Below are positions 8,632-17,168 of a stretch of DNA of 18,556 nt, piece by piece (positions within the stretch are counted from its first letter, which is position 1; every line of letters starts with the position of its first letter). Below the pieces are notes generated by a model that was not told the origin of the DNA, ran no database searches, and saw only the letters and a program-made list of their open reading frames with translations. Both the position numbers and the translations under genes were made by a program. Origin of the DNA: CAWUJK01 sp963922865 (GTDB lineage Bacteria; Patescibacteriota; Gracilibacteria; BD1-5; UBA6164); the NCBI GenBank assembly GCA_963922865.1, contig CAWUJK010000026.1:1-18556 (forward strand), read 5' to 3'.

Positions 8632-9570
8632 TTATTTTTCTTCAATCAATTCACCTATAACAATAAGTCTATTTAATGTAGTTCACAAAGGCCAACAAGT
8701 CATTAAAGTAATTTCATTTTTATTTTTATTTCTTTTTAATATATCAGTTTGACCAGGAGTTATTACCTTTTTTTCTCTTATCTTATAAACATATTTTTTT
8801 TGCCCATAATAAACTATAACTTCATCCTCATATTCTAATTTATTTAGATTTGCAAAAACATCATTATAATCTCATTTTATCCATGGATAATTTGAAGAAT
8901 GTCAAAAAATAAATGTGTTTCAATCATTTCCTGGTTTTGAACTTCCAGGGTATCTTATAACTCATCATTCTAACTCTTTCATAAATATATTCTCTAACTC
9001 TTTAGCTCAAGAAACACTTTTTTGTTTTATATCCAAAAGAGGAATATTTTTTGCTATTTTTGGTATTATTATTCTATTTTCATAGGGAGCTATTTCTATA
9101 TCCAAACTAGGTCTTTTTTTATTTGTTTCTAAAGCAAGATTTTTTATAGAATATTTAGATTTTTTAGATTTTATTATTTCACTAGAAACCCTTTTATTTA
9201 TTTTCTTTCTTTCTTTGAATTTTGATGATATTTTTGATGCCTTTACTGAATTTAAGATAGATTTAGACTCCTTTTTTATCTCTTCTTCATATAGATAACT
9301 CTTTGCTACATCTATATAAGCACTGTAATTTGTACTTAGAAGAAGTACCACAAATATTAAAGCACTTGTTGAAATATATTTTATAAAACTAATAAAAAAT
9401 ACCAAAGCCTTTATTTTCTTTTTTGTGTTATAAATAAAACTATAATTTTTATATTTTGTATTATCTGTTTTTGCATTGTAAACAAAATTTATTTCACTAT
9501 ATGTTTTTTGCCTCTCTAGTGACTCTATATTGTCAACTATATCAAAAATATCTGTTTTTAAATTTGTCAT
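8632..9570 (-). CDS. Membrane-anchored sortase (class D/E-like cysteine transpeptidase)
   Basis: 312 residues. An N-terminal cytoplasmic stretch of about 55 residues precedes one membrane segment (about 57-84), a Lys/Ser-rich stalk (90-150) and a C-terminal sortase barrel. Catalytic residues are in place: His224 in TFIFGHSSNYPW, Cys292 in ITLMTCWPLGT and Arg301 in TTLNRLIVIG. Sortases cleave a C-terminal sorting signal and join the protein to a cell-wall or pilus nucleophile outside the membrane. Most core glycines, including those beside His224 and in WPLGT, are TGA. The long N-terminal cytoplasmic extension is more than most sortases have. No LPXTG-like substrate is visible in the window; neither A, A', B nor B' ends in a sorting signal. 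The next gene downstream is a small membrane protein. Confidence 0.88.
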
Positions 9571-9739
9571 TTTTTTGTTTTTGTTTTAAATTTTATTTTT
9601 ATCCTCAGTTGTGAGAATTTAAAATATTTTTATTAGTTACTCTAATTTTATCATAATTATTTTTTTATTTCTAAAAAATAAACTTTACAAAAGAGCCATT
9701 TTGTTTTTAATATTAAAAACCAGTAAAATTAAGTTGTTT

Positions 9740-9767
9740 TTGAAAAAAAAATAATTATTTATATAAT
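9740..9767 (+). promoter_or_regulatory. Sigma70-type promoter of hflX
   Basis: -35 TTGAAA at 9740-9745, 16-bp spacer, -10 TATAAT at 9762-9767, with a second TATAAT at 9769-9774. The predicted start near 9774-9780 gives a leader of about 20 nt. The remaining intergenic DNA (9571-9739) is A/T-rich and must hold the divergent sortase promoter, which I could not place. Confidence 0.6.
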
Positions 9768-9795
9768 CTATAATAAAATAATTAAAACTAATACC

Positions 9796-10965
9796 ATGAC
9801 AAAGAATAAAAACCTTAGAGAACTAGAACAAATACAACAAAAACTTGAATATCAAAATAAACAAATAAGAGTTTTCATTGCTGATATTTTACCTAAAAAC
9901 TTAGATTCTAGGAAAAATATTCAAGATAGAATGATTGAGCTTGAAAATTTGGTAAATACCTACTGATGAGTAGTGATAGTTAAACATATACAAAATAAAT
10001 CCAGCCCAGATTATAATACCTTTATTTGAGAAAATAAACTAGATTTGATAGTAGATGAAATGCATACAGAAAAAGCAAATATTTTGATATTATGAAATAT
10101 ACTCAAAGCATCACAAATATATAAAATAAACCAAAAACTTAAACCAATATGAGCAAAAGCTTGGGATAGAATAGACTTAATACTTAAAATATTTGAAAAA
10201 AATGCACTTTCTCGTGAGTCTAAGCTTCAAATAGAATTAGCTTCAATAAAACATATGTGACCCCGTATATTTGATATGGGTATGGAACTTTGAAAAAGAG
10301 CTGGAAAATGATCATGAGAAACAAATACCGAGATAATGAAAAGACATCTCCAAAAAAGAGAAATATCTATAAAAAAAGAGTTAGAACATTTTTCAAAAGT
10401 AAGACAACAACATAGACAATCAAGGAAAAAGAAATTCATATCAACAGTATGAGTTGTAGGATATACAAACGCTTGAAAATCTACTCTCACAAATAGTCTT
10501 ACAAAAAAATGAGTTCTTGCTCAAGATAAATTGTTTGCCACTCTTTGAACTGCTGTAGGGAAGATGTTTATAGATGCTTGTTATGATGAAAAAACCTTTG
10601 AATATATAGCTCCCAGAGAGATACTTATAAATGACACCATTGGATTTATAAGAGATTTACCGCCCAATTTGATAGAAGCTTTTAAATCAACATTAGAAGA
10701 CTCTATAGAATCTGATATATTATTACATGTTATTGATTCTTGTGACCCAAAATTGGATGAAAAGTTAACTGTTGTTGATGACATACTTGATAATATTTGA
10801 GCAAACCAAAAAAGAATATATGTTTTTAACAAAATTGATTGATTAAATAAAGAAAAAATATTAAAACTTAAAAATAAATACTTAAAACTTAACTGAGTAT
10901 TTATTTCATCTTATAAAAAGATAGGATTAGAAAAACTAAAAAGTATAATACTAAAAGAACTATAA
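9796..10965 (+). CDS. hflX: GTPase HflX
   Basis: 389 residues. The N-terminal HflX domain includes WDRIDLILKIFEKNALSRESKLQIELA and a Gly-rich GKGSGET linker leading into a basic helix (RHLQKREISIKKELEHFSKVRQQHRQSR; continuous in the protein but quoted here only for its pattern). The G domain has G1 GYTNAGKST (222-230), G3 DTIGF (280-284) and G4 NKID (345-348). HflX binds the 50S subunit and helps rescue or split stalled ribosomes under stress. The glycine of the P-loop AGKST is a TGA codon. The G2/switch I region reads FATLGTAVGKMF, whereas most HflX have FATLDPTTR; a threonine remains. The ATG at 9796 lies just downstream of a good promoter. The gene stands alone, followed by a possible terminator hairpin. 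Confidence 0.93.
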
Positions 10966-10976
10966 AATTATTTTTT

Positions 10977-11005
10977 AACATATTTTTTTAACAAAAAAAT
11001 ATGTT
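10977..11005 (+). terminator. Possible hairpin terminator after hflX
   Basis: A perfect 13-bp stem (AACATATTTTTTT / AAAAAAATATGTT) with a 3-nt loop, 12 bp after the hflX stop. It is nearly all A/T and is not followed by a strong T run, so as an intrinsic terminator it is unconventional. Its placement between hflX and the purA promoter supports the role. Confidence 0.45.
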
Positions 11006-11011
11006 ATTATC

Positions 11012-11039
11012 TTGTCAATATTTTAAAAAATATTATAAT
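11012..11039 (+). promoter_or_regulatory. Sigma70-type promoter of purA
   Basis: -35 TTGTCA at 11012-11017, 16-bp spacer, -10 TATAAT at 11034-11039. The predicted start near 11046 gives a leader of about 26 nt. No Shine-Dalgarno-like sequence is visible before the ATG at 11072. Confidence 0.65.
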
Positions 11040-11071
11040 GGGTTTTATTCTAGCTTCTTTGATATTATATT

Positions 11072-12646
11072 ATGACTAATAAATTAAATTGGTTCAAAAA
11101 TTCTCTTATAGAACAAAGACATAATGATATATGATGTTCACTTGTGCTTTGAAATCAATGGTGAGATGAATGAAAATGAAAACTTACAGATAGATTAATG
11201 CAAGAAAGTGATGTTGTTATAAGATTTAATTGATGACATAACGCTTGACACAGTGTAAAAGTTTGAGACAAAGAGTTTGACTTACACATATTACCATCAG
11301 GTATGGTTACTGAAGGTAAACAAAATATAATTACAAGTGGATGTGTGCTTGGGATTAATCTTAATAAAATTGATATTTCTTTATTTGAATGAAAAAATGC
11401 GCCTTTTGATTTTACTCTTGAACAATTGCTTAAAAGAAAAAATAGAGAAACAATAGAAGTTTGACTAATTCCAGAACTTGAAAAATTAAGAGCTTGATGA
11501 ATAGACATAAAAAAATCATGATTAAAAATAAGTGCTGAAACACCTATAATATGAATGCATAATGTTTTGTTAGACGCATATGATGAAATATCTAGGCTTC
11601 AAACTTGACTTAAACCTATTTGATCAACATGAAGTGGAATAAGTAGAGCTTATTGAGCTGAAATAAATAGATATCATTTTTCTTTAAATGATTTATTAAA
11701 CCATGAAGACAACTTTTATGATTCTATAAGAGCTTTATGGATGCCCTATAGTTTCGTATTTCCTAAGATCGGATGTGATGAACTTATTGAAATCGCTAAA
11801 AAAGAGAGACAAAAATTTTTAAAGTATATAAGATCTTGAGAAATTGAATTAATTCAAAACGAAAAAGCTTATATAAATCAATTATATGATTCTTGAAAAA
11901 AAATAATTTGAGAATGAGCTCAATCTTCTATGATAGGTTCTCAAAATAGTATTTTTTGAACAGCGTCTAATCCTAGTTTACAAAGATTTTGCCAATTTAG
12001 CTGACTTAATTCTACAGATATATGAAATGTGGTACTCGTTCATAAAATACCTCCAAGTAGTGTATGAGAAAGACCATGATATTTGAAATATCCTGAATCT
12101 AATTTCTTGGATGTTTTTAGAAAAAAATATTGAGAAGTATGAGTATCAACATGACGTGCGCGTGATTTATTTTTTAATTCTATATATGAGTCTGCTAGAG
12201 GTACACAATTAAATGTTGAAGGAATAGATGATGAGTCTAAAATAGTTCCTGTATATAATAGAGTTGATGGTATAGAGGACATGCTGGAATTGGATAATGG
12301 AAGACTCAGAGTAGCTATTTGATATTCTCATTTAGTAAAAGACATTATTTCTTGAGATTCTAAAAAAGTTGATGTAGGTGCTTTTGAAAATGATACTTTT
12401 AATCCTTGAACTCTTTTAAGAAATTATCCACAAAAATCCGAACAGATAAAACTTTTTGAACTTAATTTAGAAGATGTAAGATTTCTAGAATTATCTTGAA
12501 ATATTCAAGAAAAAATACAATCTTTATTATGATTATATAATTGATCTATTTTTAAAAATGATAATGAAATAGAGTATTTAATATGAACATGACCTGAAAG
12601 AGATGATTTAGAAATATTAAAATGAACTCCTATTAGGTCCTATTAG
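11072..12646 (+). CDS. purA: Adenylosuccinate synthetase PurA
   Basis: 524 residues. Joins IMP and aspartate using GTP to make adenylosuccinate, the first committed step to AMP, in the cytoplasm. The signature GNQWGDEGKGK (27-37) holds the catalytic Asp32, and NGGHNAGHS follows with the second catalytic His. Further on are SGCVLGINL, GSTGSGI, GEGAQSSM, STGRARD and, near the end, GTGPERDD, all in family order. It is longer than the usual ~430 residues: an N-terminal extension of some 22 residues and insertions in the middle. TGA codes for glycine throughout, next to TGG for Trp30 in the signature, which fixes the meaning of TGA. By hand count TGA glycines outnumber GGN about three to one. A single-gene unit with its own promoter and a bidirectional terminator. 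Confidence 0.95.
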
Positions 12647-12692
12647 TTAATTTTCATTTTTTAAAGATAATTTTTCAAAAAAATTTGTCTTC

Positions 12693-12738
12693 ATAAATAA
12701 TAAATGAACGTTCACTTGAACGTTCATTTATTATTTAT
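12693..12738. terminator. Bidirectional terminator between purA and ferredoxin
   Basis: A perfect 22-bp inverted repeat with a 2-nt centre. Its inner part, TGAACGTTCA, is itself palindromic and occurs in both arms; the outer part is A/T, giving A-runs before and T-runs after on each strand. It lies between the converging stops of purA (12646) and the ferredoxin (12759). Confidence 0.8.
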
Positions 12739-12758
12739 TAAAAAGACTAAATAGTTTT

Positions 12759-12992
12759 TTAATCTTTCCATGATATAGCATCTACTGGGCAGGCAGAAAT
12801 AGCATTATCTACATCCTCTTGATTATAATTATCACACGCTAAAACTACTGATTTTCATTCATCATCAAGCTCAAATACTTCTCAAGCTATAGCCACACAA
12901 GCCGAACACCCTATACATGTCTCATTCACGTGAGGAGATTTTATGCCAACCTCACTTAACTTTTTTCTTTGCTCATCTGTGAGTAAACTCAT
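12759..12992 (-). CDS. Small 4Fe-4S ferredoxin
   Basis: 77 residues. A single cluster site: Cys26-x2-Cys29-x2-Cys32 (CIGCSAC) with the fourth ligand Cys68 in SACPVDAISW, as in monocluster bacterial ferredoxins. An additional Cys53 is unlikely to be a ligand by position. It is acidic and cytoplasmic and would shuttle electrons for a redox enzyme not encoded here. Only two glycines are TGA. The ATG is the only reasonable start. It stands alone, convergent with purA and divergent from the exonuclease gene. Confidence 0.92.
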
Positions 12993-13044
12993 TTTTTTAT
13001 TTTGTAAAATCTAAAATAATTTTGCTTATTTTATATATTATGTA

Positions 13045-13145
13045 ACAAAAATCAAATTTTTGTGTTAAATTAAATTGAATTTTAAAATAATACTATTATC
13101 ATATGTAGTATGTGATACTGTTAAAATTGATAAGTTATTAATAAC
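13045..13145. promoter_or_regulatory. Divergent intergenic region with two small dyads
   Basis: Between the ferredoxin (-) and exonuclease (+) genes. It contains a 7-bp stem ACAAAAA/TTTTTGT at 13045-13063 and a perfect 12-bp palindrome GTTATTAATAAC at 13134-13145, about 15 bp before the exonuclease start. Both are A/T-rich and could be chance or an operator. I could not assign clean -35/-10 pairs here. Confidence 0.25.
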
Positions 13146-13159
13146 AAACACTTAAAATT

Positions 13160-14008
13160 TTGGAAATAAAACAAAACATATTATTTTTTGATACTGAAAC
13201 TACTGGTATATTGAAAGGGGAGTCTTGAAATATTATCTCAAACTGAGAATTAATTCAGTTAGCATATAGAAAATTTACCAATTTATGAGATGCTAAAGAA
13301 TTTAAAAAATTGGATAAGAATCTTTTTTTTAACACAGATACGCAAATAGATATATCTTCTATGGCTATTCACTGAATTTATAAAAAATTTCTTTTAGAAA
13401 AATCTGGATGAAAATATCTTGAAAATGATTTAAAAAATAAAATCAAAAAAGACTTTGAAAACACTATAATTGTTGCACATAATATTGATTTTGATAAAAG
13501 TGTTTTAGAAAATTCTTGAATTTCTTTTTCCTCACAACAAATAGATACTCTAAAAGTAGCAAAAATAATGCTTAGTGAGTGAGTTTTGTTAAATAATAAA
13601 GGACAGCAAGCAGAATATACAAATTTACAGTATCTAAGGTATTTTTTTGAACTTTATGAAATATTAGATGAGAATTGATATCCGGCTAGTATTAAAGCAC
13701 ATGATGCTTTTTGAGATGTTATTGTTTTGGAACAAGTTTTTTATGTACTGTTTAAAACAATTAAAGATAAATTAGCTATACAAGATGATCAAGTCATTGA
13801 TAAAATGATAGAAATGACCAAAAAAGAATTTATTTTAATAAAAACTATGAGAGTATGAAAATATAGATGAAAAACTTTTGAGGAAGTATCTGTCTTGGAT
13901 AAATGATATTTAAATTGGATGCTAAACGCTGATTTTAGTGAGGATATAAAATATACATGTAGAGTTTGGCTTTGAGAACTGGAAGATAGGAAATTTTTTA
14001 ATAACTAA
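13160..14008 (+). CDS. DnaQ-like DEDDh 3'-5' exonuclease with a DUF3820-like C-terminus
   Basis: 282 residues. The exonuclease fold has its three motifs: FDTETTG (Asp11, Glu13), AHNIDFDKS (Asp110/Asp112) and HDAFGDV (His181, Asp186), so it is a catalytically complete DEDDh nuclease acting on DNA or RNA ends. The last ~55 residues contain MRVGKYRGKTFEEV and YLNWML, the pattern of a small C-terminal module seen in exodeoxyribonuclease X-like proteins (DUF3820). No polymerase domain is attached, so a repair or turnover role is likelier than proofreading, though it could serve as an epsilon-like subunit. No ATG fits: the frame opens after TAA at 13142 and TTG at 13160 is the best start. The DUF302 gene follows after 9 bp. 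Confidence 0.85.
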
Positions 14009-14017
14009 TTTTTATTT

Positions 14018-14404
14018 ATGAGCTATTTTTATACGAGAAAATCCCCATTTAGTTTTTTAGAGACTATAGATGAAGTTACTATAGCTTTTAAAGAGAATTG
14101 ATTCTGATTAGTCTCAAATATTGATGTAAGTGAAAAAATAAGAAATAAGGTTGATAAAAATTTTACCAACTATAGTATACTTGGGTTTTGTCAACCAGAA
14201 ATTGCTTATGAATATTTATCTCAAGATATGAATTTATGAATTTTTCTACCTTGTAGTATTGTTTTATATGAAAAAGATGGTATTACTCAAATTAGCACTT
14301 GATTACCTAGTGATATTATTTGAAAAATTGTTAAGAATAAAAATTTAGAGCAATTAGACAATCGTATGTCTGAACTTATAAAAAAAATTATAATTAGCAT
14401 TTAA
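14018..14404 (+). CDS. DUF302 family protein
   Basis: 128 residues. Reads as a near-complete DUF302 domain: an N-terminal helix (SFLETIDEVTIAFKENGFGL) followed by VSNIDVSEKI, the 'YSILGFCQPEIAYEYLS' strand-helix and LPCSIVLYEKDG. The family is small, cytoplasmic and of unknown biochemical role; some members occur with redox or metal proteins. The Cys in LGFC and the one in LPC are typical. TGA supplies several glycines. Nine base pairs separate it from the exonuclease stop, and 10 bp from the lipoprotein start, so the three are probably one transcript ended by the hairpin at 14615-14641. Confidence 0.83.
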
Positions 14405-14414
14405 ATTATATAAT

Positions 14415-14612
14415 ATGAAAAAAATATTTATATTGGCATTTATGCTTTTGGCACTTTTTTCTTGTAAAGAAATTAATAGTAAAATAAATAATAATTCTTG
14501 AGTATTAATAAATAACTCTAGTGTTTTGATTAATGAACCTTCAGAAAAAATTGAAAATATACATACACAAGAAGAATTAGGAAACATAGAAGAAATATTA
14601 AATATAAAATAG
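14415..14612 (+). CDS. Small predicted lipoprotein
   Basis: 65 residues. MKKIFILAFMLLALFSC is a signal peptide with a lipobox-like LFSC, so Cys17 should be lipidated after cleavage, leaving a 49-residue, Asn/Glu-rich mature chain with no recognisable fold. One TGA glycine lies in the mature part. Last gene of the exonuclease-DUF302 cluster, immediately followed by a terminator hairpin. No function can be assigned. Confidence 0.7.
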
Positions 14613-14614
14613 AC

Positions 14615-14641
14615 AAAAAACCATAGTTTTTATGGTTTTTT
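14615..14641. terminator. Terminator after the lipoprotein gene
   Basis: An 11-bp stem AAAAAACCATA / TATGGTTTTTT with a 5-nt loop, starting 2 bp after the lipoprotein stop. A and T runs flank the CC/GG core on both sides, so it can also serve the STAS gene arriving on the minus strand (stop at 14666). Confidence 0.8.
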
Positions 14642-14665
14642 ATCTATTAAGGTTAAGGCTTTATT

Positions 14666-15016
14666 TTATTTCATTGCTTCTAATGCTTCTTGCTTTGTAT
14701 CTACTGTTGGTACAATGGTTGTTATTCATACTAATTCTAATACATCTTTTACTCATTCATCACAATTTGATATATACATTTGGCTTTCATTTTCTTCCAC
14801 ATTAGAAAAAATATCAGCTATATATCAAATAGATTTAGAGTTAAGGTATCTCAATCATGTTAAATCTAACAGTATTTTTTTACCAGTAAAGTCTCAAATC
14901 TCTTTATATATGCCTGTAAATGTTTTATCCGCATTTGTCTCATCCAGTTCACCAGAAATATTGAATATAACTACTCAATTTTCTTCTTTTTTATTTACTT
15001 CTACTAAAGTTTCCAT
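14666..15016 (-). CDS. STAS-domain protein (anti-sigma factor antagonist-like)
   Basis: 116 residues, a single STAS domain: GVVIFNISGELDETNADKTF, then KKILLDLTGLRYLNSKSIGYI, and NCDEGVKDVLELVGITTIVP. SpoIIAA-type antagonists bind an anti-sigma kinase and are switched by phosphorylation of a Ser in the 'D-S-S-G' loop. Here the loop is Asn59-Ser60-Lys61-Ser62, so the Ser is kept but the preceding Asp is Asn. No kinase, phosphatase or sigma factor gene is in the window. It might regulate in another way, for example as a scaffold. The start ATG is preceded by a good promoter at 15064-15092. Several TGA glycines interrupt it in the standard code. Confidence 0.85.
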
Positions 15017-15047
15017 AAAATTATTTTAATTAGTAATAAATAGTTTT

Positions 15048-15073
15048 TTGTTAACTTATTCTAATTATATAAT
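15048..15073 (+). promoter_or_regulatory. Possible promoter of tsaE
   Basis: TATAAT at 15068-15073 with TTGTTA at 15048-15053; the 14-bp spacer is shorter than usual. It overlaps the opposite -10 element of the STAS promoter, so the two genes would be fired from interlocked divergent promoters. A transcript starting near 15080 would have almost no leader before the TTG at 15087. Confidence 0.35.
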
Positions 15074-15092
15074 ACTTTTTTATTATTTGCAA
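15064..15092 (-). promoter_or_regulatory. Sigma70-type promoter of the STAS gene
   Basis: Read on the minus strand: -35 TTGCAA at 15092-15087, 17-bp spacer, -10 TATAAT at 15069-15064; the leader to the ATG is about 40 nt. The -35 coincides exactly with the TTG codon proposed as the tsaE start on the other strand. Confidence 0.6.
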
Positions 15093-15545
15093 AAAAAATC
15101 ACATTATTTTCTTAATTTTTTTATTTTGATTAGTAAATACCATATAAATAAAATAAATAAATTATCTTTTTGTTTTGAAATTGGAGATATTATTTTCCTA
15201 AATTGAGATTTATGATCTTGAAAGACTACTATTTCAAAATATATTTTGAATGATATTTTAAAAGTAAAGGAAAACATTACTTCTCCAACATACACTTATT
15301 ATAATAAATACAAGTGAATTCTTAAATGAAAAACAATAGATATTTTTCATTTTGATCTTTATAGAATTAAAGATTACGACGAGTTTTTTGCAATATGAGC
15401 TGAGGATATATTGGATAATAATTCTTGAATAATATTAATAGAGTGGCCTGATCTTATAAAAAATTATTACAAGGCCAGTATGATTATAAATTTATTTAAA
15501 ACACAAGATGAGTTTACTAGAAAAATACAAGTAATAAAAAATTAA
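15087..15545 (+). CDS. tsaE: tRNA t6A biosynthesis ATPase TsaE
   Basis: 152 residues. P-loop GDLGSGKTT (40-48), SPTYTYYNKY (from 66), HFDLYRI (His88, Asp90) and IEWPD (Glu119-Trp120) are the TsaE signatures in order. With TsaB and TsaD it makes threonylcarbamoyl-adenosine at A37 of ANN-decoding tRNAs, in the cytoplasm, by ATP-driven cycling. Three of the P-loop-region glycines are TGA. The start is uncertain: no ATG lies upstream of the P-loop in frame; TTG at 15087 gives a normal-length N-terminus, and TTG at 15126 is an alternative. It ends 3 bp from the stop of the convergent 7TM gene, with no room for a terminator between them. Confidence 0.9.
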
Positions 15546-15548
15546 ACT

Positions 15549-17051
15549 TTATTCTTCTTCTATACTTTTTATTACTTCTCTAAATCTAAAATATTCAGTC
15601 ACCCTAAGTCATGTAAACCTTCAAATTACAAATGAGATAGGCATCAAAAATAATATTATCTCTGGATATGACAAAATAAATGTTTTTACTATAGCTAAAG
15701 AAAATATTATATATGATATTATCGCAAAAATAAAAGTATTTAAAAGTGATATTTTATATTCTGAGAAATCTTTTGACACTATAAGGTTTATTATTTTTTC
15801 AGAAATAAGAATAAAAAATATAACAAACATTATATCATTTATATTTATTTTTATAAGTTCATATGAGATAAATATATTTACAAATACTATTGTTATAACT
15901 ACATTTATTATCGTGATTAATGTAATTCTTGGACTATAATGTAGATTGTATTTTGCTATTAATTTTGATAATGTAAGATTTGTTATAAGAAATATTAATA
16001 TGAGAATTAATGTGGGAACAAAAGAAAGCTTAAAAAAGAGTAAGGTTATTATTGTGGGTGTTAGTATTCATATTGTTCCAAGTCATATCAAGTGTTTAAA
16101 TATAATTACTAATATTAATAAAAAAGGTATTATCAAAACTATATATATACTTATAGTTGAAAATCAACTGTTAGATAAATTATTTACAAATTTTGATATG
16201 AATAATATATTGTTTATATTCTCTTTAGAATTTAGATTTATATATTTATAATTGTTTTTTCACATTTCCTTTTTTAGCATCTCTATATTTGTGGGTTGTT
16301 TGAGTATTTCATATTTAGATGATTCATCTATTAAAATTGCTTGTTTTATCCAGTTTTTGCTAGATGTAAAATTTCATATGTATTTTTTTAATATTTCTAT
16401 GTTAAAAGATGAAATAAGGACTAAACTTAGTTTTTTTTCAAACTTTTCTGAGTTTATTTTTGATAATATATCAAAAATAAACTCTTTATCTCACCATATC
16501 ACCAAATAGTTTGAACTGCTTATTTTATTTTTTATATAATTTTCTATCTTGTTTTTTTCAATGTCTTCTTTTTTTATTATTATCTTATTTATATATACTC
16601 AAGAGTCTTTTGAATTTATTACAAAATTATTTATTTTTTCTCATAGATTTTTATCAAAAATTTGTGTTATTTCTTCTTTGTATACAAATATATTTATCTT
16701 TTTATTTGTAATTAATTCTTTATTTCTTCATGATATTTTATATATACTTAAATTTATATCATAATTTCATGTCTTTTTGAAAGTTTTTTTAAATATTGCT
16801 GAATTTTTTGTGTTTTCTCAGGCTATATTCCATTCAAAAAGAACTTTGGATTTATGTTTTTGTTCTAACTCTTTTTTAAAATCACTTAAATCTATATTGA
16901 AAATATCATTTTGTTTGATATTTTTCTTGTAGTCTAGATTTTCTATTTTTTCATAAGGTAGTTTTGAGTTTTCATCAATTTTATTCGCGCTTGATATCCC
17001 TATTGGTATTATAAAGAATAACAATATTATTAGTTTTTTTAAACTTTCCAT
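15549..17051 (-). CDS. Secreted/7TM protein with a 7TM-transglutaminase-like membrane domain
   Basis: 500 residues under code 25, with no TAA/TAG in frame. A signal peptide (1-22) is followed by a PKD-like beta segment (about 60-125: VLFEWNIAGENT... KKTFKKTGNYDINLSIY pattern), a mixed alpha/beta domain (130-285) and a seven-helix membrane domain (about 298-475). Two motifs mark the 7TM_transglut family: HLIGLGTIGILTPTI (320-334) and the tail GRFTGLRVTEYFRFRE (477-492). In that family the external domain is a transglutaminase-like fold, often thought inactive; here I see no Cys-His-Asp triad and the domain does not look like one. Function is probably in the cell envelope, otherwise unknown. 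The rich Ile/Lys/Asn use is strikingly skewed by base composition. Confidence 0.8.
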
Positions 17052-17102
17052 TTACTTAGTTTTTATCAAATAACTAAATAAATGATATTTAAAATAAAAA
17101 AA

Positions 17103-17130
17103 TTGCAAATTATCACTAAATTTATATAAT
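17103..17130 (+). promoter_or_regulatory. Sigma70-type promoter of the last gene
   Basis: -35 TTGCAA at 17103-17108, 16-bp spacer, -10 TATAAT at 17125-17130, about 38 bp before the ATG at 17169. The divergent gene's promoter must lie in the same 117 bp but was not resolved. Confidence 0.58.
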
Positions 17131-17168
17131 TTTCTTCAAGTATTTTAACTTTTTAATTTAAATCTTTT

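Noticed and set aside
11155..11508. 117-residue minus-strand ORF
   Set aside because: Antisense to the PurA signature region.
14715..15029. 104-residue plus-strand ORF
   Set aside because: Opposite strand of the STAS gene, which has clear domain motifs; no homology or start signal supports this one.
15946..16764. Several plus-strand ORFs of 66-101 residues
   Set aside because: They are shadows of the uninterrupted 500-codon minus-strand 7TM gene.
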